The translations under genes and the position numbers were made by a program. The notes under the pieces were generated by a model. The model was not told the DNA's origin and did not search any database. It was given only the letters and a program-made list of their open reading frames with translations. From Sedimentibacter hydroxybenzoicus DSM 7310 (lineage in GTDB: Bacteria > Bacillota > Clostridia > Tissierellales > Sedimentibacteraceae), in assembly GCF_013403245.1 (NCBI RefSeq), contig NZ_JACBNQ010000013.1:36820-100819 (forward strand): DNA of 64,000 bases, written 5' to 3'. Of this stretch, positions 54,783-62,269 are shown one piece after another (the first letter of the stretch is position 1; each line of letters opens with the position of its first letter).

Positions 54783-56144
54783 TTGATAAAGACAGGTAAA
54801 ACACCATTGATGAGGTCAAAAAAATTAGAGAAAGCTTTGGGAGTAGAAGAAATTTATTTGAAGCTGGAGGGTGCAAATCCTTATGGAAATAAGTTTGACA
54901 GAATTTCCGAAACATTGGTCAAAGATGCAATAGTTCGTAAACGCGGCGGTCTTTTAGTTGATGGGCCAAGCGATTACATAAAATCAATTATTAACTATTC
55001 TGAAAAATTTGATATAGACATAAAAGTTTCCCTATTTAAAAATGAGCAATGGAAAAAATCTTTATTTCAAAACATGTCATTTGTAGATTTCAGAAATAAT
55101 AAGATAAATAATAAACACGAATTAATAGAAAAATACTGTAAGGAAAACAACTACTATAATGCATCAAATTCGTATGGGAATAAGCATCTTAGCATCGTAT
55201 CCCTTCAAAAAATAGGAGAGGAAATTGCAGAGAGATTAGGAAATAATATTTCAACTGTTTTTACGCAGTTAAGCAATGGATATACCGTATCCGGATTATA
55301 CAACGGTTTTGTTGATAAATGGGTTGAAGGTGAGATAAACAAATACCCTCAAATATTTTCTTGTACAATACCATACGGTAATATTATATATAATGACTAT
55401 AAAAAGAATTTAGAGCTTAACGATCTGAGCATGGATGATTTCGATGTTAAGGCAAATAAATACACAAAGAATTTATTTGCAGATGAAGGCGCTCTTTTAG
55501 AAGAAGCATTGAATGCAATCAACGATACGGACGGAAAAATAATTCCCGTAGATGAAGCTTTGCTAACAGAAAGTGTTCATTTTCTAAGAAAGCAGGAGCA
55601 CATATATTTAACTGCTCAAGAAGGATATTCATTCGCCGGTTTCTATAAGATGGCAAAGGAAGGAAAAATAAAAAACGGTAAGCATGTTATAATTTTAAAT
55701 AACGGTAAAAGTGATTTAGAATTAATAAGGATTGAAAATTTTAAAGAGTATTCAAAAGAAAGTCTTACTAAGTGGACAAAGGAGTGGCTGCAGGATTATT
55801 CAGATACATTGGATGAAACTGAAGAGGCCATTGAATTTGCCATGAGAAACGGCTTTGTAGTTATTGCCTTGAGAAACAATATTCCTCAAGGTATAGGTGT
55901 CGTTGTCAACCTTGGATTTGAAAAGGTCATACCTACATACCACTTAGTATATATAGGTACAAAAGAAGGAAACAAGGGTCGTGGAATAGCATCGGAGCTT
56001 TTAAATTATCTGATTGAAATAACTGAAGGCCGGCTTTCACTTCACGTAGATTTAGAAAACAAAAAAGCAAGAACCTTATATCAAAAAATAGGTTTTAAAA
56101 CCGCATATTATAGAATGATTTACAATAATACGGAACAGGCTTAA
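54783..56144 (+). CDS. Degenerate PLP-fold (threonine-synthase-like) protein fused to GNAT acetyltransferase
   Basis: Residues 1-315 follow the fold-type II PLP enzymes (KTPLMRSKKLEKALGVEEIYLKLEGANPYGNKFDR; LTAQEGYSFAGFYKM like the threonine synthase C-terminal part). Residues 320-450 form a GNAT domain with acetyl-CoA loop KGRGIASELLNYL (loop GNKGRGIA) and YQKIGF. The PLP-lysine motif, normally G-S-F-K-D-R, reads G-N-K-F-D-R, so the Lys is shifted by one. Either the enzyme is altered or only the acetyltransferase works. Start TTG behind AAGGAGTGATAT. Function unknown. Confidence 0.75.
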   Translation: MIKTGKTPLMRSKKLEKALGVEEIYLKLEGANPYGNKFDRISETLVKDAIVRKRGGLLVDGPSDYIKSIINYSEKFDIDIKVSLFKNEQWKKSLFQNMSFVDFRNNKINNKHELIEKYCKENNYYNASNSYGNKHLSIVSLQKIGEEIAERLGNNISTVFTQLSNGYTVSGLYNGFVDKWVEGEINKYPQIFSCTIPYGNIIYNDYKKNLELNDLSMDDFDVKANKYTKNLFADEGALLEEALNAINDTDGKIIPVDEALLTESVHFLRKQEHIYLTAQEGYSFAGFYKMAKEGKIKNGKHVIILNNGKSDLELIRIENFKEYSKESLTKWTKEWLQDYSDTLDETEEAIEFAMRNGFVVIALRNNIPQGIGVVVNLGFEKVIPTYHLVYIGTKEGNKGRGIASELLNYLIEITEGRLSLHVDLENKKARTLYQKIGFKTAYYRMIYNNTEQA

Positions 56145-56184
56145 GCAATTTACCATATTTAAGAAATTCTCGCAGATAGAATAA

Positions 56185-56213
56185 AAAAGCCGAAAATTAA
56201 CTTTTCGGCTTTT
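56185..56213. terminator. Bidirectional terminator
   Basis: AAAAGCCGAAAA and TTTTCGGCTTTT flank a 5-base loop between the convergent fusion and csp genes. Confidence 0.85.
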
Positions 56214-56236
56214 AGTACTCTTACGATAAAATATAG

Positions 56237-56437
56237 TTATATTCTTTGTACGTTAGATGCTTGTGGTCCTCTGTTTCCTTGAGTAATATCAAAGCTAACT
56301 GCCTGACCTTCGTCTAAAGATTTAAATCCGTCCCCCTGGATAGATGAGAAATGAACAAATACATCATCTCCACCTTCTGCTGTAATAAATCCGAATCCTT
56401 TATCCGCGTTAAACCATTTTACTGTACCTTTATTCAT
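56237..56437 (-). CDS. Cold-shock protein (CspA family)
   Basis: The 66-residue OB-fold RNA chaperone has RNP1 (KGFGFI) and RNP2 (VFVHFS). ATG 56437 follows TAGGAGGTACCTC. A long AT-rich 5' region (56438-56690) may hold a cold-shock leader, but I see no definite structure. Confidence 0.95.
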   Translation of the reverse strand: MNKGTVKWFNADKGFGFITAEGGDDVFVHFSSIQGDGFKSLDEGQAVSFDITQGNRGPQASNVQRI

Positions 56438-56656
56438 GAGGTACCTCCTAATTTTTATTATATCCCAATGTAAGTTAAAAAAAATCACACATTTTTACAA
56501 ATCATATACACAAACACTTATATGATCTCTAAAAACATGTGATATCTATAAATACATCTGTAATACTTAATTACAATATCACAGATATTTATATATGTCA
56601 ATAATTTTTTATTATTTGTTTGTATTAAGAAACCTGTTAAGAAATGAATATAAAAT

Positions 56657-56689
56657 AAAAATCGCGCGATTTATATCTGCGCGATTTTT
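56657..56689 (-). terminator. Terminator of the original tRNA gene
   Basis: AAAAATCGCGC pairs with GCGCGATTTTT. On the minus strand it lies 2 bases after the tRNA 3' end. It is consistent with being the native terminator left behind by integration. Confidence 0.75.
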
Positions 56690-56691
56690 TA

Positions 56692-56729
56692 TGAACCATG
56701 AGGGATTCGAACCCCCGACCAACAGATTC
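56692..56729 (-). other. attL: 3'-end remnant of a tRNA gene
   Basis: The minus strand gives AATCTGTTGGTC (anticodon stem and variable loop), a T-arm GGGGG-TTCGAAT-CCCTC and acceptor 3' strand ATGGTTC plus A; CCA is not encoded. There is no D-arm or 5' acceptor strand upstream, so it is only a fragment. The acceptor sequence is close to Firmicute tRNA-Lys (GAGCCAT/ATGGCTC), but identity is not settled. It is the likely crossover site; the full tRNA should be rebuilt at the far end of the element. Confidence 0.75.
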
Positions 56730-56866
56730 AATTTTTATCATTCTGAAGCATTCAATAATATTCTGAATTGCTTGCAACTACATGTTATATATTCAAAATC
56801 AATCCAAAGCATACCATTAAAAATTATCTTGAAAGGGCTAAAAAAGGGCTAATATGGACTAAAGAT

Positions 56867-58048
56867 TTAAACCTTTTTAAACATGTTATTCAAGCACTCA
56901 ACCTCGGCAGCTTTTATTCCTTCCAATACATGAGTGTAAATTTCTGTTGTTTTTATGGAGCTATGACCGAGCAGCCGAGAAACGGTCAAAATAGATGCTC
57001 CATTCTCAAATAGCCTGGTTGCATAAGTATGTCTGAGAGCATGAAATTTTTTATATCCAACTCCTGCACTCTTTAATGCTCTTTCCCAGGAGCGCCTTAA
57101 ATTTTTTGCATCTATATAGGTACCGGATATAGAGGGGAACAACAAATTATTTTCTTCATATGCCGGTCCGAGTTTTAGTTTTTCCTCTGCTACAAGCTTT
57201 TCTAATTTTTTAAGATCTGATAATAGGATTTCCGGCAGTGGAACTTCCCTGTTTGAGCTCTTGGTTTTAGGTCTGGTGGCTTTCATTTCATAATGATACT
57301 TTTCTTCGGTTTCATATATTTTAACTGTACGCAGTGTCTTATTTATCTTTACGGTGGATATATTCTTTATATCTGTTTTTTCCAAAGCAAGTATTTCACC
57401 TTCTCTTAGTCCGGTCAGCAATGCAAACATAACGATGTATCTAAGCTTTTCATGTCCTAAACTCTCTACAATGGTATTAATTTCATCGGTAGTAAATGTT
57501 TCTATAACAGAATCACTATCATCAATGAGATCCTCTTCATTTTCCTTGGCAATTTTTATTCCCCTGCATGGATTTTTTACAATGTATCCCTCTGTTTCTG
57601 CATAACCAAAAAACTTATTAAGCAGCTTATGTAGATTAGTGACTTGAGATATGCTTTTCCCGGATGCTCTCAGCTCATTATAATATTTTTGTATTGCAAT
57701 CTTCTTTATCTCGGAAATTGTAAGCCGGCCTAATTCAGTTCCCTTAATATAATTTCGATATATGCCCTCGTATCTCTCAAAACTCGAAGATTTATTTCCG
57801 GAGGATTTTTCTATATTCCATAGCCATGTATATACTGACATATCTAATGAGTGAGTAGTTAAATCGGGATTCAGGCCTGATTCAATATCCTTAAGATACT
57901 TTTTCTTTTTAGCTTCAGCATCGCTCTTTGAGGTACCATAGAAGTTCTTTCTTATAGGCTTTCCCTTGGCATCATAGCCAACAGTTACCCTTGTGCGATA
58001 ATATTCGTGCCCGTTTATACTTGAATTTATCTTTGGTTTGTTTGCCAT
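56867..58048 (-). CDS. int: Tyrosine recombinase (integrase)
   Basis: The 393-residue integrase has an N-terminal arm-binding domain (YYRTRVTVGYDAKGKPIRKNF), a SAM-like core-binding domain and the catalytic domain. Its residues are Arg in LTGLREGEIL, His-x2-Arg in FHALRHTYATRL, His in LLGHSSIKT and Tyr in TTEIYTHV. It lies beside the tRNA remnant with its 3' end toward it. It catalyses site-specific integration and excision. TTC-rich upstream region; start ATG 58048 behind GGAGGAATAA. Confidence 0.95.
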   Translation of the reverse strand: MANKPKINSSINGHEYYRTRVTVGYDAKGKPIRKNFYGTSKSDAEAKKKKYLKDIESGLNPDLTTHSLDMSVYTWLWNIEKSSGNKSSSFERYEGIYRNYIKGTELGRLTISEIKKIAIQKYYNELRASGKSISQVTNLHKLLNKFFGYAETEGYIVKNPCRGIKIAKENEEDLIDDSDSVIETFTTDEINTIVESLGHEKLRYIVMFALLTGLREGEILALEKTDIKNISTVKINKTLRTVKIYETEEKYHYEMKATRPKTKSSNREVPLPEILLSDLKKLEKLVAEEKLKLGPAYEENNLLFPSISGTYIDAKNLRRSWERALKSAGVGYKKFHALRHTYATRLFENGASILTVSRLLGHSSIKTTEIYTHVLEGIKAAEVECLNNMFKKV

Positions 58049-58172
58049 AACATTTATTCCTCCTTTCTCAAACGAATGTTTGGTTAATAGTTTATAATAA
58101 AAGGTCCAGGGGGACCTGTTATTATTGGTTATATAAATATTTTTGCATAAAACTCACCACTCAAAATATTTA

Positions 58173-58559
58173 TTATGTTTCCTTTATTGCATTTATTACT
58201 GATGCACTATTCCAACCTACCATTTTATCTGCAAAGGTTGTAATTTTTATTGGTGCTCGTTCTTGACCCCATGGATATATACCTATAATATATTTTTCCA
58301 TTCTTACAGCTTCATCTATCTCGTAATCAATCCAATCACTGTAATTTGCGTACATTCCCGCAATTATTAACACAACATTTGCATGTTTTATTTGTTCTGT
58401 TAAAGCTTTTTTTAAGTTTGTATTACTTGCAAACGAGTCATGCTGTGGAACGCTGTAGTTTTTATAGGATATATTTGAATTTCTTAACCATTCTTCAATT
58501 TTGTAATAATCATCATCATATTTCCATGCGTGACTTATAAAAATATTATACATTGACAT
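58173..58559 (-). CDS. TIR-like (ThsB/DUF1863-type) protein
   Basis: The 128-residue protein is a single TIR-like domain: NIFISHAWKYDDDYYKIEEWL at the start, the middle helix LKKALTEQIKHANVVLIIAGMYA and SDWIDYEIDEAVRMEKYIIGIYPWG. It matches the MTH538/ThsB class that makes NAD-derived signals in Thoeris defence. A catalytic Glu may be that in YEIDEA. It sits in the cargo zone between integrase and repressor, on the same strand as a SLATT-like gene. It may be a defence sensor or signal synthase. Confidence 0.8.
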   Translation of the reverse strand: MSMYNIFISHAWKYDDDYYKIEEWLRNSNISYKNYSVPQHDSFASNTNLKKALTEQIKHANVVLIIAGMYANYSDWIDYEIDEAVRMEKYIIGIYPWGQERAPIKITTFADKMVGWNSASVINAIKET

Positions 58560-58603
58560 TACACCATCCTTTCGGTAATATATTATTAAGTGAGGTGAGT
58601 TTT

Positions 58604-58864
58604 ATGCTATATAGAAAAAAACCTGTTGTAGTAGAAGCTTTTCAATATGTAGGTACTAACTTACATGAAATACTTAGCATAATAAATGGTTGTAAAAAAA
58701 ACAATAGGCATGCTTATGTAAATTCTAATAATGAGCTCATAATAAAAACATTAGAGGGCGATCACAGAGCTAATCTAAATGATTTTATTATAAGGGGTGT
58801 TCATGGGGAATTTTATCCGTGCAAACCTGATATATTCGCCAAAACCTACGAAGTAGTTAATTAG
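58604..58864 (+). CDS. Small phage protein, PGDYG-like
   Basis: The 86-residue protein begins [17 protein letters not shown] and ends in the block [25 protein letters not shown], a form of the phage family with the [26 protein letters not shown] pattern. The PGDYG part is changed to LNDFI. Function unknown. ATG behind GAGGTGAGTTTT. It lies on the opposite strand between the TIR and SLATT genes and overlaps the latter's 3' end by 8 bp. Confidence 0.8.
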   Translation: [86 protein letters not shown]

Positions 58865-59288
58865 CTTTTTCGCTGCATTGGGTATTTATCTGTGCCCAAT
58901 TAGAATTTTCATCAGAAATAATTTGCTCAACTCTCTCGACTAATATATTGAGAGAGTTTTCTTCTTGATTTTTATAAAATCCTGATCTTGACAAATAAAA
59001 ATATTTCTCTCTTTTAAGGGTTTCTGAAATTAATCTGTAATGAAGCCAATTTTCGTGATAGTTTTTTAGTTTATTTATACCTAATAAAACAGTTGCGGTA
59101 GCTCCTAATATAGAAGTAAAAATTCTTATGTATATATTTGTAAACGGAGAACATACAGTTATTAATGTCGTACATATCAATATGGCTATATTACTATTGT
59201 AGTATGCCTTTTTAAATTCCTGTGCTTTTTTACCATGCCATTCTTGTTGATCGTCCAATCTTTCCTTTATGTATCTTTCTTCATCCAT
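58857..59288 (-). CDS. SLATT/DUF4231-like two-helix membrane protein
   Basis: The 143-residue protein has a charged N-terminal helix (ERLDDQQEWHGKKAQEFKKAYYN). Two transmembrane helices follow (about 34-52 and 58-74: IAILICTTLITVCSPFTNIY, IFTSILGATATVLLGINKL). A helical cytoplasmic tail (about 75-140) contains YHENWLHYRLISETLKREKY. This is the SLATT/DUF4231 pattern, predicted to form pores in nucleotide-signal conflict systems. It lies just upstream of the TIR gene on the same strand. ATG 59288 behind AAAGGAGAAG. Confidence 0.75.
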   Translation of the reverse strand: MDEERYIKERLDDQQEWHGKKAQEFKKAYYNSNIAILICTTLITVCSPFTNIYIRIFTSILGATATVLLGINKLKNYHENWLHYRLISETLKREKYFYLSRSGFYKNQEENSLNILVERVEQIISDENSNWAQINTQCSEKAN

Positions 59289-59370
59289 GACATACTCTTC
59301 TCCTTTGTTTTTATTGGGTAGATTTAAGTACAAATACCATTGGTGCGATTTTTGAATTCTCTGATTTTCT

Positions 59371-59548
59371 TTATAAGGCTTTAATTCGGAGAGCTATGTA
59401 TTCTTGTCCATCTTTTACCCAACCTAAAAATATCTCTTTCCGGCCGGATTATGTCTTCTACAGCTTCTATATGTATGCCGGCAGGTACGCTGCCGTATAC
59501 GTTAACGCTAAAAATGATGATAGCAATTTCTTTTTCATTCTCATTCAC
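59371..59548 (-). pseudogene. Remnant of a LexA/S24-type phage repressor domain
   Basis: Reading from GTG 59548 gives SVNVYGSVPAGIHIEAVEDI, the start of the S24 peptidase domain of C1/LexA-like repressors (usually VPVYGSVPAGIPIEAIEDI). After a frame change near 59440 it continues EIFLGWVKDGQEYIALRIK, the next conserved strand. It then stops before the catalytic Ser and Lys. Two frames and the missing active site show it is a decayed fragment. It lies directly behind the present repressor gene. Confidence 0.75.
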
Positions 59549-59563
59549 TTCTTCTTATTTTTC

Positions 59564-60049
59564 TTAGATTTTTTCTTCATTACTTTCATGATTATGTTTC
59601 TCCATTAGTTCATTAACTTGAAAACGTAAAAACTTTTTAACACTTTCCATTAAATCACGATATTCCAGAACATTTACATTAAATAAATTTCCTTTATATT
59701 CGAATTTATAATATGTAAAATATTTATGAGAGTCTTCAACGTCTTTGGAAGGGTCAACCCCTGTTATTACCTTAATTTCACAATCTATAGCTTTAAATAC
59801 TTGCCTTAATCTTTCTTCTGTTTCTATCCTGTCTTTAACCTCATTCCAAATTATGTCTAAGCCCATTAATTCGGAAGGTGAAGTATCCAAGGCTAATGAT
59901 ATTTTCCCAATTTGTTCAATGCTTGGATTGAGTTGCCCTTTTTCATATCTTGTTACAGTCGCTCCGGTAACCCCTATTTTTTTACCAAGTTCTGTTTGGG
60001 TTAGCCCTTTTTTCTTCCTATATAACTTTATATTTTCTCCTACCTTCAT
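59564..60049 (-). CDS. XRE-family phage repressor (CI-like)
   Basis: The 161-residue protein has an N-terminal HTH (KLYRKKKGLTQTELGKKIGV, TVTRYEKGQLNPSIEQIGKI) and an unrelated C-terminal region with no S24 protease motif. It probably maintains lysogeny by binding the operators at 60144-60232. It must be inactivated by another route than RecA-stimulated self-cleavage. ATG behind TTAGGGAGGGAACAAT. Confidence 0.88.
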   Translation of the reverse strand: MKVGENIKLYRKKKGLTQTELGKKIGVTGATVTRYEKGQLNPSIEQIGKISLALDTSPSELMGLDIIWNEVKDRIETEERLRQVFKAIDCEIKVITGVDPSKDVEDSHKYFTYYKFEYKGNLFNVNVLEYRDLMESVKKFLRFQVNELMEKHNHESNEEKI

Positions 60050-60143
60050 ATTGTTCCCTCCCTAATCCTTTTCTTTTATTATAATCAATAAATTTCAAAA
60101 AACAATACAAAACTTCCTAAAAATATAATAAATATATCAAAAT

Positions 60144-60232
60144 ACTTCGTTAATGGAAATAAAATATAAAAATTGCATTGACATACTACGTTTAAAGAAG
60201 TATAATTTTAGAAAAACTACGTTAAAAGAAGT
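60144..60232. promoter_or_regulatory. Phage operator array (three sites)
   Basis: ACTACGTTTAAAGAAGT (60185-60201) and ACTACGTTAAAAGAAGT (60216-60232) are near-palindromic repeats 31 bp apart. A weaker third copy, ACTTCGTTAATGGAAAT, is at 60144-60160. The middle site exactly fills the spacer of the cro promoter and the right site lies just upstream of the cro start, so repressor binding would block transcription. Confidence 0.8.
60178..60206 (+). promoter_or_regulatory. Early (cro) promoter
   Basis: TTGACA (60178-60183), 17 bases, TATAAT (60201-60206): a perfect sigma-A promoter. Confidence 0.9.
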
Positions 60233-60247
60233 TTGAGAGGTGATACT

Positions 60248-60436
60248 ATGAATGTAAAAATTGCCAGAATAAAGGCTGGATTAACTCAAGAACAACTATG
60301 TAAATTGGTTCATATTTCTCCTAAGAAGTTATGCAGAATAGAAAATGGAAACGATGATACTGCAACAAAGAAGGATATGAAAAATATTGCTAATGTATTG
60401 GGTGAAGATGTTTTAACATTATTTTTTAATAAATAG
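60248..60436 (+). CDS. Cro-like XRE repressor
   Basis: The 62-residue single HTH protein (IARIKAGLTQEQLCKLVHISPKKLCRIENG) is divergent from the CI-like gene. It is read from the operator-controlled promoter and begins the lytic/early operon. ATG behind GAGAGGTGATACT. Confidence 0.85.
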   Translation: MNVKIARIKAGLTQEQLCKLVHISPKKLCRIENGNDDTATKKDMKNIANVLGEDVLTLFFNK

Positions 60437-60451
60437 AGAGAGGTGATCAAT

Positions 60452-60643
60452 ATGAAAAATCAATACTTACTCAGTATTCCTGAGGCTGCCAAGCAATTAG
60501 GGATTGGCAGAGAAAAATTAAGAGAGTTGTGTTATGCAGACGATACAGTACCATCGGTCAAAGTAGGTCCATACACCAAGATAAACATGCCTTTGATGAA
60601 AGAATATCTTGATAAGGCTGCAAGAGAGGGGAGGCACCTATAA
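60452..60643 (+). CDS. Excisionase-like HTH protein
   Basis: The 63-residue HTH_17/MerR-like DNA-binding protein (LSIPEAAKQLGIGREKLRELCYAD ... VKVGPYTKINMPLMKEYL) lies in the early operon. Members act as excisionases or early regulators. ATG behind GAGAGGTGATCAAT. Confidence 0.8.
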   Translation: MKNQYLLSIPEAAKQLGIGREKLRELCYADDTVPSVKVGPYTKINMPLMKEYLDKAAREGRHL

Positions 60644-60648
60644 AAAGA

Positions 60649-60846
60649 ATGAGCAGAGATGAATTAATCGAAATGTACGGCATTGAAACGTGCATCACAA
60701 TTAACCATGATGTCAGAGAAATCAGCATATATACGAATAAGCCTGAACTAATGGATTATCTTCAAAGATTAGGAGTTAAATGTATCAGGCAGGATGTTGT
60801 TGAGGGAAAGGTTTTTGGTGGATTATACATATTTCAATCAAATTAA
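60649..60846 (+). CDS. Small phage protein, unknown
   Basis: The 65-residue protein has no motif I recognise; it is soluble, with two Cys. ATG 60649 is 14-16 bases after the GGGGAGG site; an in-frame ATA codon at 60640 has normal spacing. Part of the early operon, 5 bp after the excisionase-like gene. Confidence 0.55.
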   Translation: MSRDELIEMYGIETCITINHDVREISIYTNKPELMDYLQRLGVKCIRQDVVEGKVFGGLYIFQSN

Positions 60847-60865
60847 GAATATGGGAGGTTCAATA

Positions 60866-60982
60866 TTGAAAAATAGGCAAAAAGAATACAGCCTCCGGGT
60901 AAGAAGCTGCATTCAAGCCTACGGTTTTAATTACAGTCTCAAGCCGATGAGCAAAGGCTGCAAACGAATAGGCATGTATTAA
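60866..60982 (+). CDS. Tiny phage protein, unknown (38 aa)
   Basis: TTG 60866 follows GGGAGG at 7 bases and opens a 38-codon frame (KNRQKEYSLRVRSCIQAYGFN...). The peptide is basic. Coding status rests on the ribosome site, position and tight packing. Confidence 0.45.
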   Translation: MKNRQKEYSLRVRSCIQAYGFNYSLKPMSKGCKRIGMY

Positions 60983-61047
60983 TAATAGTATAGCCTATTC
61001 GTATATGAAATATCAATAAAAATTTAAAAAAGAATAGGAGAAAAATT

Positions 61048-61710
61048 ATGAGTTACAATTTAATTAATCAAGAATTAGGAATTTATTCATGCAGTACAAA
61101 GGATTTAGGTTCAGAAGAGGTAGAAACGTTTAACAAACAAGTTGATGGTAAGTTGGATAATCTAACTATGTTCTACAATGAGAATGAAGATAAGATAATT
61201 CTAAATGCTGATAATGACGGATTTGACCTTTTCAAGGAAACAATAGTTGCCTATTTATCGATGAGCCAAGAGGGTAAGGCGGTGTTTAATAAAACGAGAC
61301 CTTCAGCATGTAACAGATTGATATACATATTAGATTATGTAATTCAACGAAGAAAGTTGAATGAAGTTAAGCAGTTAACGGAATCCATACCGGAATTTAA
61401 AGGAATATATCCTGTGATAGTAACTATGATGGACTACGAAAAACAATCTCAGGTTATAGATATTATATTGGGTATTGATACTTCTCCGCTTGATATAAAC
61501 ACGCTTTATGGATGGAATCAGCATGTGAAAAGAGGAAATATTAAAAATTTGATATTAAAGGGGATCTTACCTACAGATGATAATTTGAAAAAATATCAGG
61601 ATGAAATAAACAAGGAAGTTGAAGAACTGAACAAAAGTATAATCTCGCAGACAGTTCCGGTTATACTTCGTGATACTGACAAAAACATAAAAGATTTATC
61701 AGAGGTTTAA
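61048..61710 (+). CDS. Phage early protein, unknown (220 aa)
   Basis: I do not recognise a domain. The protein is soluble and mostly helical, with an acidic charge and a late amphipathic helix (YQDEINKEVEELNKSII). It is followed after 1 bp by another unknown gene, so the two are translated together. ATG behind AGGAGAAAAATT. Confidence 0.65.
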   Translation: MSYNLINQELGIYSCSTKDLGSEEVETFNKQVDGKLDNLTMFYNENEDKIILNADNDGFDLFKETIVAYLSMSQEGKAVFNKTRPSACNRLIYILDYVIQRRKLNEVKQLTESIPEFKGIYPVIVTMMDYEKQSQVIDIILGIDTSPLDINTLYGWNQHVKRGNIKNLILKGILPTDDNLKKYQDEINKEVEELNKSIISQTVPVILRDTDKNIKDLSEV

Positions 61711-61711
61711 T

Positions 61712-62215
61712 ATGAGAGAAAATGAAGAATTCAAGCCTTTTGTACTGAGTTTATACAAATTATGCAAGAAAACAGACAAGCTTACCTATTTGCTTCAAAT
61801 AAGGAATCGGATCCTTAGGTTGGTTGAAGAAAATGAAAACTTTGGAGAGTTCGTAAAATTTTACGACGACGATGTATACCTGAACTGTGACGGAATCTAT
61901 TTATTTACCAACGTTTTAAAAGGCTATTTTGAAGAAGAGTTAATAGAAGATATACATAAATACATATACCTTTTAAATGAGTACAGCCAAAATGAGTATA
62001 ATCTGGATTGTATGTTAAGAGATATCAGCACTCAAGATTTACGTAATCTTGCGGTAGAGGCAATGAAGTATCTTTCAAAAGAAGAAAAGTTGAGAAATGC
62101 AAGACAAATGGTAATCGAAAGAGTGGGTGAGGAGTTGAGAAGACGTAACATTATTACACGAAGTATTGATACCGGAAAAACAGTTATTGAAAAGGTATTG
62201 GAAGTATTGAAATAA
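61712..62215 (+). CDS. Phage early protein, unknown (167 aa)
   Basis: The helical protein contains YLLQIRNRILRLVEENENFGEF and ends in a basic helix. No recognised motif. It starts 1 bp after the previous stop with GAGG just upstream of the ATG. It precedes the replication genes. Confidence 0.65.
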   Translation: MRENEEFKPFVLSLYKLCKKTDKLTYLLQIRNRILRLVEENENFGEFVKFYDDDVYLNCDGIYLFTNVLKGYFEEELIEDIHKYIYLLNEYSQNEYNLDCMLRDISTQDLRNLAVEAMKYLSKEEKLRNARQMVIERVGEELRRRNIITRSIDTGKTVIEKVLEVLK

Positions 62216-62269
62216 AGAATGATTTAGTTAAGGTGGGGCTCCAATGGGGCTTCTGAGGGTGGTGATAGA

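Larger units (their letters stand above)
56438..56866. other. Gene-free junction between chromosome and integrated element
   Basis: From left to right: csp upstream region, an AT-rich stretch without features, a tRNA-type terminator (56657-56689), the tRNA 3'-end remnant (56692-56729), and about 137 bp of element DNA before the integrase stop codon. Confidence 0.7.

Noticed and set aside
56692..56790. Complete tRNA gene
   Set aside because: Only the anticodon 3' side, T-arm and acceptor 3' strand can be found; no D-arm or 5' strand lies upstream, so it is a remnant.
60640..60651. ATA start for the 60649 gene
   Set aside because: Spacing to GGGGAGG is good, but ATA starts are very rare; ATG 60649 is kept with low confidence.
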